Positions 54,377 to 64,000 of a DNA stretch of 64,000 nt are shown piece by piece. Position 1 is the first letter of the stretch; every line of letters begins with the position of its first letter. The stretch covers positions 436,888-500,887 of the forward strand of contig JAJLRJ010000002.1 of NCBI GenBank assembly GCA_024195265.1, written 5' to 3'. Made by a program: the position numbers and the translations under genes. Source of the DNA: Dendrophyllia cribrosa (Eukaryota; Cnidaria; Anthozoa; Scleractinia; Dendrophylliidae). The notes beneath the pieces were generated by a model. It saw nothing but the letters and a program-made list of their open reading frames with translations, did not search any database and was not told the DNA's origin.

Positions 54377-54929
54377 AGTGCTACTGCGATCAAATTTTTG
54401 ATTTCCTTTTTTTACATCTTCGTGTACAATTAGACTTTCTTACTCATCTTGCCAAATTTCAATCCATTACGAACATCAGAAGTCATTTTATTTTAACATT
54501 TATGTCCGAGAATTTACGGCCGCCATTAATCAACCTTGTTCCAAGGCTTGGTTGCGAATAGGATAAAGTGACGTCAAAGGCTTAAACATACCTCACGGGT
54601 TGAAATTATAATAACAATAAGCGTAGAGAATTGCACGAAGAACAAGTCCAAAGTTTTTGTTGCTTTTCGCGTGATTTTCAATACTTATTGTTATTATAAT
54701 TTCAACCCGTGAGGTATGTTTGGGCCTTTGACGTCACTTTATCCCATTCGCAACCAAGCCTTGGAACAAGGTTGATTAATGGCGGCCGTAAATTCTCGGA
54801 CATAAGTGTTAAAATAAAATGACTTCTGATGTTCGTAATGGATTTAAATTTGGCAAGATGAGTAAGAAAGTGTAATTGTACACGAAGATGTAAAAAAATG
54901 AAAATTAAAAATTTGATCGCAGTAGCACT
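54377..54929. mobile_element. TTAA-flanked foldback MITE inside the MULE
   Basis: Arms of about 240 bp begin AGTGCTACTGCGATCAAATT and end with the complement. TTAA borders both sides (54373-54376, 54930-54933). A TTAA duplication is used by piggyBac and Kolobok elements. The arms are only slightly diverged. No ORF is present. Confidence 0.85.
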
Positions 54930-56449
54930 TTAAGTACACCCGAAACCAGTGAAGTTTTGTGGAAGAAAAAAATACAGTCAAACCTGTATTGTCGATGTCC
55001 CAAAATTTTGTTCCCGTATTAACCCATGATTAACCGTAAAAACTGCCTCTCTTAAGTGAACACCTCAATAAAGCGGACACGGACACTTACATTGAATAAA
55101 TGGTCATTTCTCAACGTCAAAACCTGACCTGTACTATAAAACGAACACTTTAATATAATGAAACTCTTGCCACTGAAAATAAAATCCAAGTTTCCTTTGT
55201 TCAATTTGACGTGTCTTATCCTTACTAGAGTGTAAAGAAAGAAAAAGACGTTTTGCGGCGCTCATTGTAGCAATTCAATCAACGCGAAAAATGATAGCAC
55301 GATTCAGCATGAAGGGGACAGTGACATTCTCATTATCACAGCAAAGATCCTGCATATCTCGGTGTATTGAGCGGACGCCCTATTCGGACTGCAGAGCACA
55401 GAGGAACAAAGGAGAGAAAATGTCATACAGACTACATAGAGTGACAAAAAGCATTTAAATTAATGGCTGCTGATAATTGCGGAGATAAAAAAATAATTAA
55501 AAAAAAATTGCGGAGATAATGCATTTATCCCAACCAAAAACTATTTTTTTATGTCTTGAGTTGCAGAAAAAGAAAATAATGTAGCATTACTTAAAATAAG
55601 TTGTCATAAGTAAAGACGATTTACACGCTGCGCTTTTTCGGTCCGAGGGGGTTTGCGACTGTTCACAGTGGACAGATGGATTTTTTTCACTCCCATTTCA
55701 ATGCACGTCGCTGTTACATAGAGATGAGCAAACCGGCAATTTCCTTGTAATATTGTAAGTTTATGTACCGATTAAACCTCGGGTGTACAAAGGGTGTATA
55801 CGGGTGTACACCCCGCCATAAGGTTTTTCTTGAATTTTTCCAAGCAAGACGAATCATCATCTACACTTGCCGTGGGAGTGGGAGCACGGGCCTACTACCG
55901 GAACCGGAAATAAGAAACGAAGAACGTTTGAGAAAGTCTAGTGTATACGTTTTGGCACAATTCTCTGACGTTCTCTGCAAAACAACTACGTGAAATTACC
56001 AAATTTGAGGTTTTGAAGAAAACGCGAACACGTGACTGTGAATTTTCCTTTCTCTATCTGCATGAACTTTAAAGAAGCCTTCTCTACAAATTCAACACGC
56101 GAGTAGTTCGGCTACATTATACAAATTGAACTTGTCGATTTATATAACCGCGAAGTAGTTTTATAACTGCGGATTGATTTTTTTAGTGACATTTGCGGTT
56201 GTGTCGCCGTCGTGGTTTGAAATTCGTAAGGTCTTTATTAATTTGAACGGTACATATTAATAAGCCTCGTATTTCCTTTCAAGATTCCTTGACATCGGCT
56301 CAGCATAAATGCCTGGACGTTATCAGGAATTTTCACTTTAAATTGATAATTATTGCTTTTGTTTATAAATTATTTTGTCCGATTTTGGCGGTTATTCTTT
56401 TGTTACCGACGGCTTACGATTGAACATGACGAAACGATAAAAATATATA

Positions 56450-56456
56450 TACTGTA
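56450..56456. other. Mariner excision footprint (TA-CTG-TA)
   Basis: At the position in the right MULE arm that corresponds exactly to the mariner insertion in the left arm, the sequence reads TA CTG TA instead of a single TA. CTG/CAG are the last three bases of that mariner. Tc1/mariner excision typically leaves two TAs around three terminal bases. Confidence 0.8.
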
Positions 56457-56992
56457 TACCGCTGTGCAAAGGCTTCGCTGGGTTTTCCGATTTTCCTCTC
56501 TCCGCGCACACAAAAAGAAACAAAAACAATTTTTTTACATTGTAATTCGATCTGTTAACAATAGTGAAGAGTCACTTTGTAGCTATGCCACTGCAAAATT
56601 TCTAGTATGATTAGTGGACGATAAAATTCGAAACTCCGCTTTGGGAGAAGCAAGTTCTTGGTAATTTTCTCTTTTTAATTTTTGGTATTTTATTTTAATT
56701 TTTTGATAATTTGTTACCCGCGTCTTTTACCCGCACCCGCACCTGTTACCCGCACCCGCACTTATCACCCGCACCCGCACCCACGACTTTCAGTCGCGAC
56801 TCGCGACCCGCGACAAAAAGTGCTACTCCTCTAGTATTGGCTTCATAAGGGCATTATTAGACTGGGACAACTTTTAAGAAAAGGCTGCTTTTAAAACTTC
56901 TAGCGGCAAACTCGAGGAAAAGTTGGTAAACAGACTTTTCTAAGTGAAAATTATGCGCTGAACACGAAAATCTTGTTTATCAAGCTTGATTT

Positions 56993-57730
56993 TGAGTATT
57001 ATTCTCAAAATCTGGCTTTAAATATACGGAACCAAATACCGGGCATGGAAACGAGGCCAAACTGTTTTGCTGTTTTAAAAACTAGTTTCGAAACTATTTT
57101 TTTTTCAATACGGTTTATTATAATTTTCTCAGTCTTTAAAATATAATTTTATAGTGGCTGCTCAATTTAGATACGGCAGATTGAAAATTGTCGTCTGTAG
57201 GCCTCATTTGTTTCATTATACACGTCTACCATGGCTATCGTAACTTGAATTAAGAAAATACTTCTTTCTTTACAATTTGAGCTTTAACATTTAACTCTAA
57301 AGTTCCTTTTTAACTTGTACCTTCTGATTTCATGAAAAAAAGAGTTTTTAAAAACATTGCGTTGTTTTATTTTACTTATTTATTCGGGCCAGGCGTAGAG
57401 CAAAAACCCATTCAAATGCTTTACGCTCTGATGCGTGGTGGAATCGCGCTGTAATAGCAAAATTGAATAAACGGATCGGAATCGAAAAACAAACACATTA
57501 GCCGCCAATTTTAAGACTTCTAAAGTAGAAAAAACAATAAGTTCTGATTTTTTGCTTAAGAGTAAGACTCTTTCATTCATTAATAGCTTAGTTTCATTCA
57601 AGGTGTAAGTTACATCTTCCGCGTTACTGTCTCGGTCGGCCAAAGCAAAGTTGCCTGACTGCTAATTCGAACTAGTTGACTGCGAGAACTCCATGGTAGA
57701 TGGCGTTAACAGAAAGGTAGCATGTAAATC
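56993..57730. promoter_or_regulatory. 5' non-coding region of the Academ-like element
   Basis: Non-coding sequence between the left TIR and the ORF. A promoter is expected here but no TATA or Inr element is convincing. The 87-codon minus ORF (57380-57643) has no motif. Confidence 0.3.
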
Positions 57731-57779
57731 ATGGAAGAACGGGCGAGTTTAAAAAGATCCGCGCCTATTCCTTCTCTAA

Positions 57780-58911
57780 GTGAATGTATTATATGCCAGG
57801 GGTAAAAAAAAGGATATCCTTTTCAGTGCAACAGAGCAAGGTTCGCGTTTATTGAAGGAATCATCTGACGAGCGAAGAAAATTGAGAGACACTGCCAACA
57901 CAGAAACAATCGACAGAATCTTAAATGCGACTGACACGAACCAAGAAGATGAATTACACTGGCACAAGAGCTGCTATGCACAGTATACTGATAAGGGTAA
58001 GATAAGTAGATTAAGAAAATCACTAGATTCTTCAAATAAGCTTTCGCCACCTGGACTAACTGCAAGTTCAGCACTTCGCAGCAGAACTCTCCCAACCGAT
58101 TGGAAACTATGCATGTTTTGTCAACACGAAGAAACGCCTAACAAACAAATACTGTGTTCAGTAACAACTTTTAAAATGAGTCAACAGATCCTTGAGGGAG
58201 CAAAGTGCGAGCACAGTCTTTCCTTGCGTTTGGCTAGTGTAAATGACCTGATCGCCGCTGAGGGCAAATATCACCCAAATTGCTATAAAGAATTCCTGAG
58301 AAATGTATCTCGGTCAAGTAATGTAGCAAAAGATGATAGTGGAACAGTGTTGTTGTGGCTTATCAATGAGTTAAAACAGTCTGCAGAGCAAGGCCATATT
58401 TTGGATCTTAAGGAGGTGTGGCTCCGTTACTGCTCCCTAGCTACGGAACAAGCCATTGACATCCCACCCTCATTTCAAATTCGGATGACCACATTCAAGG
58501 AATACATCGCACCACATGTTGCAGACATTTATGAGTTTGTTTTTCTTCGTAACGAATCGATTTCTGAGCGCCAAACAGTGTTAGTGCCTATTAAATTCTG
58601 CCATATTCCCGTCGCACAACTTTTGAATCAGCAAATTAAGTCAGAGCCTGCTATCCCCGTTTATCAACCTGACAAAAAAGATGATTTTCTTTCCATGGTA
58701 GCATTGAAGCTTCGCTCTGATATATTAGGGCAGCCGACACACAAGGGCCTGAATGTCTGCAAGGAAGATGCTATCGCTTGTGTCCCAGAGAGTTTGTACA
58801 TGTTCATAAGGCTTATGCTTGGTGGACAGTCTCTCCTTGAGAATGGACTGAGTGATTGTGATGACGTTGACAAGGTAGAAGACAGTGACGTTATTGATCA
58901 CGATGGTGATA

Positions 58912-58960
<49 letters not shown>

Positions 58961-61900
58961 CGAAGAAGATGACGTTGGCCTGGAGGGTGGCCTAGATGGG
59001 GATAATGTTGCTGAAGACGACGAAGTAAACCAGACTAACAAACGAAAAAAAGCTCGCTTGAGAAAACAACAGCATCTAGATGAAACTAGGGTGCTTAGCA
59101 TCGCACAGGATCTGGTGTACAGTGTGACTGGAGGCCGGAGGTGGACACTTAAACACATCGGTCTTGGCTGTAGTCTTCATCAGGCGACACGATTGAAGAA
59201 ACTGGTACAATTGTTTCATAATGTTGGTCATGTAATTAGCTACTTGGACGTTCGTCGAGTCGATACTGCGCTCGCCAAGCACACACTTTCAACAATGAAC
59301 CCAGAAAATGGAACAGTGATCCCTTCAAGTCTAGCCGAAGGACGCTTTATTCATTTCACTGCCGACAACATAGACATCAACGAGGGAACACTCGACGGGA
59401 ACATAACACCGACAAAGAGTGCGACCCTCAAAGTCCCAGATGAAATGAACGCTATCTTGCCTGCGTACATCAGAGAAGGTACAGCCGAACCGCAGTTCAA
59501 AGGAGTTAAAGAGGAATGGTTTAACCAACAAATTAAAGATTGCCCAACGGCTTTAAAGGCAGAAGCAACAGATATGGCGTTTTTACTCGAACGACAAAAT
59601 GAAAATCCCAAGTCTGGCTGGACAAGCTTCAATGAAGCACATTCTGAGATAAACCCTGAAGTAAGTACAGTTGGGTATATGCCAATTGTATTGGCTCCAG
59701 CGCATGATGTTGACACTTTAAACACAATCGTACAACGAATCATAGAAGTTGCTGAATCGTTCAATCAGAAGCACGTTGTTTTGACGGTTGATCAAGCTCT
59801 TTTTCCAATACTCATGGAACTGAAATGGGTCGTACCAGAGTACAACGAAGTTCTCATTCCTCGACTTGGAGGACTTCACACATCCATGAATTTTTTAAAG
59901 GTACTAGGCCAGCACATCCAAGACTCGGGACTTCCGACCATCTGGATAGAAAGCGGTAACTTGGGTCCACGAACCGTAGAGCGCGCACTCGCAGGCAAAG
60001 ACTACAACAAGGCTACTCGAGTTCACAGGATCACTCTTCAAGCAATGTGGCAACTGCTTTTGCCGCAAGTTTTAGTCTACATAGAAGAGAACGACAACGA
60101 ACTGATCCAAAGTCTTCAGAATTCTATCCAGTCCAATGAGGAGGGAGTGAACCTGCTTGACCTGCTGGCATCTGATAGATACCGCAACCTACTTTCATCA
60201 TTCATCGCCGTGAAGAAGGGGAAGAATCCTAATTTCAACTTCTGGTTGCAGTACATGGATATGGTCCGCATCCTATTCCTGTTCATCAGAGCTCAAAGGG
60301 AGGGGAATTGGGGCTTACACCTTTACGCCTTTGGCAAGATGCTGCCATTCTTTCATCGGTATGATCACACCAATTACGCACGATGGGGTCCTGTGTACCT
60401 TGCGCAAATGATGCAGCTTCCAGAAGAGGTCCAAACAGAGTTTGACAAAGGAAATTGGGTCGTGAAAGGTTCACCTCGACGATTTAATCAAGTTGATCCC
60501 GATCAAAGTCAAGAGTGGCTTAATGGTACGGGAAAGAGGGGCGGAGGAATAGTTGGGATTACAAGGACGACATCGGCACTGTTTAGATGGACTTTGTCCT
60601 ATAACCTTCGCGCGCATATTGCTGCCGTAACAAGGAAGATGTACCATGTCAACGATGATGACGAGATAACATGCAATGAGTCTAACCCGTCAAGGAAACT
60701 GCGGGATAATTCTGATGAGAGAAAAGTGCTCGAGTTACTACATCAAGTAAACATTTTCAACGTAAACGAACAGCCAACGGTACCTGAAAGGTTGCAAAAC
60801 ATGGTCACCAAAGACATGACAACAACGCAGATAGAAGAGTCTCTACTTCAAGCTAACAGCCTTGGGCAGGAGGAGCTGGCGACCTTTGTGAAGGAAAGGC
60901 TTATGGCACCGGAAAAAGATGGAAATCATAAGAAGCTCAGGGATCCTTTGCCCAAAAATAAAGCGCTCACATTTTCTTCTCTTTATCAAGCCGAAAAGAA
61001 AGAGAATGAGAAGTCTGCTGCCATCAAAGCCGACAGGAGTATTCTTCAACGCATCATTACAGCGTATGATGCTGGCAGGAAAGTAGATTTGCCGCAAATC
61101 CTTAGCCATGAATTAACTACAGTTCCCCTCGCTATCGCAGATACAAACAGCCAGCTGCGAACTGGAAATAAGTCAGTAATGATAGAACTACTGTCAAGAG
61201 GATTGGAACGTCCTCGGGTCACACCAGTCGCAGGACGATCGACACTGATAGTAGATGGTCAGGCATTAGTCATGGCTCTTGGAAGACCTTCAGAGTGCAA
61301 TACATTTGACGATTTCGCCGAAAAGTTTGTGAAAGCTGTTCTTTTCTCTGGAAAGGATTTTAATCGAATAGACGTAACATTTGACAGATACAGAGAAATA
61401 TCAATCAAGTGCGCAACCAGAAAGAAGCATTTCAGAGGTCATGCACCAATTAGAAGAGTAATTGAAGATGGCACCGTTCCTTTGCCTAAGCACTGGTCTA
61501 ACTTTCTCGCTCTTGACGAAAATAAAGCAGATTTAGCACGCTTCCTTTCAGAAAAGCTTCTTGCAGGAGCCCCAGTTGATAAACTCATCATTGTTGGCGG
61601 CGGATTCAAGGAAGAAGATACAGTCAAGTGTTCCCGCCCAAACATCAGCGCTCTTAAAGGTTTCCATGAAGAGGCCGATACTCGAATGATTCTCCACTGT
61701 GTACACTCAAATGCAGAGTGCATTGTCGTCGCAAGTCAAGACACGGACGTATTTCTCCTTCTAGTTTCGCACCTGGACAGAATGAGATGCAAGCAGTTGT
61801 GGATGAGAGCTGGAACGTTTAAGAAGCCAAAGTATCTGCCAATCCATACAATTCGAGAGAATCTAAAGCAAACAATACCTGAGGTGGAAAGCATTCTCTC

Positions 61901-62489
61901 CTTTCACGCAATAACGGGCTGTGATACCGTCTCCTACTTTGCTGGTCATAGCAAGAAAACGTCATGGAAGACGTTCACAGAACACCACGTGCTGCTGAGA
62001 AACCTAAGAAGTGGCGATCTGGACAGTTCCACAGTGACGTCCGTTGAAAAGTTCATTTGCCGAATTTACAGTGTAACCGAGGTGGAGAGTTGCAATGAAG
62101 CGCGCGCAACGTTGTTTTCTAGATGCCGGTCACCAGAAGCTCTTCCTCCGACGAGCGATGCAGTGCGATGGCATATTCAAAGGGCGCACTACCAAGCAAT
62201 GATCTGGAAACAAGCCCATGTTCCACATCCTACACTTCCCCTTCCAGAGAGCTCGGGTTGGACTAGGCTGAATGGAAAGCTAGTGCCAAAGTTGATGTCT
62301 CTTGCCCCCGTACCTCAAAGCTGCGATGAGATGGTTAACTGTGGCTGCAAATCAGGATGTAATTCAAGGAAGTGTAGCTGCCGGCGTGTTGGAATGCCAT
62401 GCACAGGAGCATGCAAATGCAGACGTACATGTACTACAGACAGCTGCTGCCAAAATAATGCCAATACTATCGGAAACCAAGAGCAGTAA
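57780..62489 (+). CDS. Transposase-like protein with XPG/PIN-like nuclease and CXC domains
   Basis: An open frame of 1,569 codons with no stop. In order: a His/Cys pair HWHKSCY (residues about 60-66); a second finger (CMFCQHEE to KYHPNCYKEF); an Asp-rich run of (GAT)n origin (about 377-395); a core with GRFIHFTADNIDINEGTLDG (Asp529), VVLTVDQAL (Asp671) and LGGLHTSMNFLKVLG; an XPG/FEN- or PIN-like segment with EEADTRMILH (1297 on), SQDTDVFLLL (Asp1321/1323) and HAITGCDTVS (Asp1382); and a CXC cluster CGCKSGCNSRKCSCRRVG from Cys1521 to near the end. Asp529 and Asp671 are candidate catalytic residues, by inference. The first codon here is GTG. A better start, ATG 57731, reads MEERASLKRSAPIPSLSECI plus ICQG in the next frame and stops at 57803, so one base change separates the probable N-terminus from the body. 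Confidence 0.9.
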
Positions 62490-63065
62490 ATGGTACGGTA
62501 CAGTAAAATTGTTTAGCATCCTTGAGCATTTATTTATTTATTTTTAATGTCTGATGAAAAATTCCATTTCTCTCTTTCTGTAGGACGGGGCAGATGTCAA
62601 ATATCAAGAATAATACTGTCGCAGCAGATTTCTGAGGATACTTACATCAAGACATGCTGAACGTGCCAGCGACCTGTGGGAGCCTGATATCATCCAGGAT
62701 TTTAGTCAATAACTTCAATTCCTATTCAATTTGTACAACCAGTATCGACATGCGTTTCAGGATGGCCAGCCAAGAGGACAATCTACGTAGAAGTCACGTG
62801 ACCAAAGCCGATCGTGGATGTTACGATAACTTAAAATTCATTCACTTGCTCTGTTTTCATATTCTAAAAGTAAATGATCACGTGGCCAACATGTAGTAAA
62901 CACAAAATGCTTTTTAAAAACATACTTTATGTAACATCTGCTGATTTCCATTAGATTTAAACCGTGTAAGAGTGTTTTGTAAGGAGATAGGGCATTTAGC
63001 CTCGCTTTTATGTCTTGAACTGTGTAAGCCAATAAAAATGACTGATTTGGAGGCTTAAATGGCCG
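62490..63065. other. 3' non-coding region of the Academ-like element
   Basis: This stretch runs between the stop codon (62487-62489) and the right TIR. AT-rich, with no motif recognised beyond short A-rich stretches. Confidence 0.4.
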
Positions 63066-63640
63066 AATCAAGCTTGGTAAACAAGATTTTCGTGTTCAGC
63101 ACATAATTTTCACTTAGAAGAGTTGTTTACCAACTTTTCCTCGAATTTGCCGCTAGAAGTTTACTTTTGCGAAAATCGTCCCAGTCTATATATAACATTT
63201 TCCTACAAGCAAAGGTTAGATGGATCTTTGCTCTTTTAAGGAGACATATTCTAGAGTTAAGTTTTTTGATCAAGTAGTCAATGTGTGAATTCCATGAAAG
63301 GTTTGAGTCAATGACAACTCCGAGCAACTTTTCTCCAACCGCTTCCTCTATCCTTGCGCGCTATCCTTTTTCCGTGCATGCATCTCGGTCAAAAACACAC
63401 TCAATTGTTATGTTTTTAATCACCAAAACGTAACGTCTTATCCTCAAATTTTGTTATAGTTATGATTAATTGGTAACAGGACTCCGTGTCGTCCAATTCT
63501 GTCTGTAATCATACTCGTGATTAAACAGATCGGACTCCCACTTCGTGGTCGTCCGATTTTGTTAATCACTCGTTTGATTACAGACCGAATTGCACTCCAC
63601 TCAGTCCTATTACCATTATTAATCTCAAATTTTATCTGTT

Positions 63641-64000
63641 AATACTGACTATATTAAACGCTACCATAACAGAGAACTGTGGAAGAGCTTTCATTCAAGA
63701 AACAGCTGAAGATTTGATTCACGGACTTAAAAGTTATATTGGAAGGACGGACCATTTTATTTTTGAAAGAGGAGTTGAGCAATAGCCTGCGCGCAGACGT
63801 ATCCGATTTCCTTGCTCCTCGCGGAAAACGGACGTCTGCGAAACGCTGTTTCGAATCGTGCTCACGTCGTGCCGTTGGAATTTTAAATTTGGCATAAATT
63901 ATGATAATAATCATCCGCTGACCGGATAGGTTACGGCTCATGGTGTCATCAATGCAAAAAACATGGCGGTCTTTCGTGGCGCGTTAGACCAAGTTTGCGA
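63641..64000. other. Right window edge
   Basis: GGACGGACCATTTTATTTTT at about 63748 matches a repeat start also present at 38843. No gene is recognised. Confidence 0.4.

Larger units (their letters stand above)
52094..56828. mobile_element. Mutator-like element with 0.86-kb inverted arms, 4,735 bp
   Basis: The ends start GAGTAGCACTTTTTGTCGCG and are mirrored at the right. The flanks CTCTATTAT (52085-52093) and CTCTAGTAT (56829-56837) are a 9-bp duplication with one mismatch. The arms (52094-53996, containing a 1,040-bp mariner, and 55974-56828) contain GCGGGT repeats near the tips. Long arms plus a 9-bp duplication are the hallmark of MULEs. No intact transposase is found in the roughly 2-kb interior, so it is non-autonomous. 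Confidence 0.85.
56858..63188 (+). mobile_element. Complete Academ-like DNA transposon, 6,331 bp
   Basis: The TIRs (56858-56992 and 63066-63188) start TAGACTGGGAC and share long near-identical blocks such as CTTCTAGCGGCAAA and AAGTGAAAATTATG. The flanks are TAT on both sides (56855-56857, 63189-63191). The site, rebuilt from the host RT frame, is TTATATAATGCC, which confirms a 3-bp duplication. One long ORF fills the interior (57780-62489). Together these make a potentially autonomous element. The superfamily is inferred from the 3-bp duplication and the nuclease-like domain. Confidence 0.88.
51138..63355 (-). mobile_element. CR1/L2-like non-LTR retrotransposon, hosting later insertions
   Basis: Host pieces on the minus strand: 63189-63350 (KLLGVVIDSNLSWNSHIDYL and HLTFACRKMLY), 56829-56857 (NALMKPILE), 51797-52084 (EYCCTVWGNCTVGNLQ to NTRSASNN) and 51200-51568 (FHSSACRLWNALGHNMG and 3' UTR). 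The (AAT)n runs at 51138-51219 form the 3' tail. Joining the pieces in this order restores one continuous RT C-terminal frame, which shows that the sequences between them came later. The element is 5'-truncated at about 63350. Confidence 0.88.
51043..63640. repeat. Repeat R, copy 2, split by 12.2 kb of nested insertions
   Basis: The left piece (51043-51137) ends at GCGTCATTT. The right piece (63356-63640) resumes with GCGCGCTATCCTTTTTCCGT. Copy 1 reads through the same point without interruption (50475-50500). Confidence 0.8.

Noticed and set aside
57380..57643. 87-codon minus ORF opposite the Academ-like 5' region
   Set aside because: No motif, and it lies in an AT-rich leader. Likely chance.
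58898..59158. Minus ORF with a long poly-Ser run
   Set aside because: It is the antisense reading of the (GAT)n Asp tract in the transposase ORF.

Overview
The window is eukaryotic and most likely from a cnidarian, probably a stony coral. It has spliced animal genes with GT/AG introns, a PDZ-LIM gene, a ZCCHC24 orthologue, and a dense load of repeats: tRNA-derived SINE, Penelope-like, CR1/L2-like non-LTR, piggyBac, mariner, Mutator-like and many foldback MITE-like elements. The coral assignment rests on my memory of repeat families and not on a database search. All recognised host genes lie on the minus strand.

Layout. (1) 4607-23494: an Enigma/ZASP-type PDZ-LIM gene. Nine coding exons join in frame (558 codons: PDZ, two SFK-LQ-type motifs, Pro/Ser-rich linker, LIM1, LIM2, first half of LIM3). 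The final exon or exons are not found and probably lie beyond base 1. A 374-codon coiled-coil ORF (7139-8263) sits inside intron 8 on the same strand. Introns also hold a dead piggyBac transposase (18240-20043), a Harbinger-like foldback, a TA-flanked 859-bp element, a MITE nested in a MITE, and a 127-bp hairpin just upstream of exon 6. (2) 24400-33960: a mobile and satellite region with a decayed reverse transcriptase, a roughly 3 kb 28-bp minisatellite broken by a Penelope fragment and a 239-bp MITE, two copies of a homopolymer-bounded repeat, a retroelement gag-like remnant, and a TIR element carrying a frameshifted MADF/Myb-like ORF. (3) 37383-43067: the ZCCHC24 orthologue, three coding exons and 227 residues. 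(4) 43068-50360: mostly non-coding, with a non-LTR 3' fragment, a 17/19-bp minisatellite and a foldback MITE.

(5) 50361-63640 is the most interesting part, a nest of transposons. A tandem roughly 400-bp repeat (R1, R2) has R2 split by a minus-strand non-LTR retrotransposon. That element is in turn interrupted by a roughly 230-bp foldback, by a 4,735-bp long-TIR Mutator-like element (9-bp TSD with one mismatch), and by a 6,331-bp transposon at 56858-63188 with roughly 130-bp TIRs and a TAT duplication. The last encodes one intact ORF of about 1,570 codons: zinc-finger-like Cys/His clusters, a transposase-like core, an XPG/PIN-like nuclease segment and a C-terminal CXC cluster. It resembles the nuclease-bearing Academ-type superfamily. 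Within the Mutator-like element, a mariner sits in one arm, and the opposite arm shows the TA-CTG-TA footprint expected of mariner excision at the homologous site. These nested junctions give a relative insertion order.
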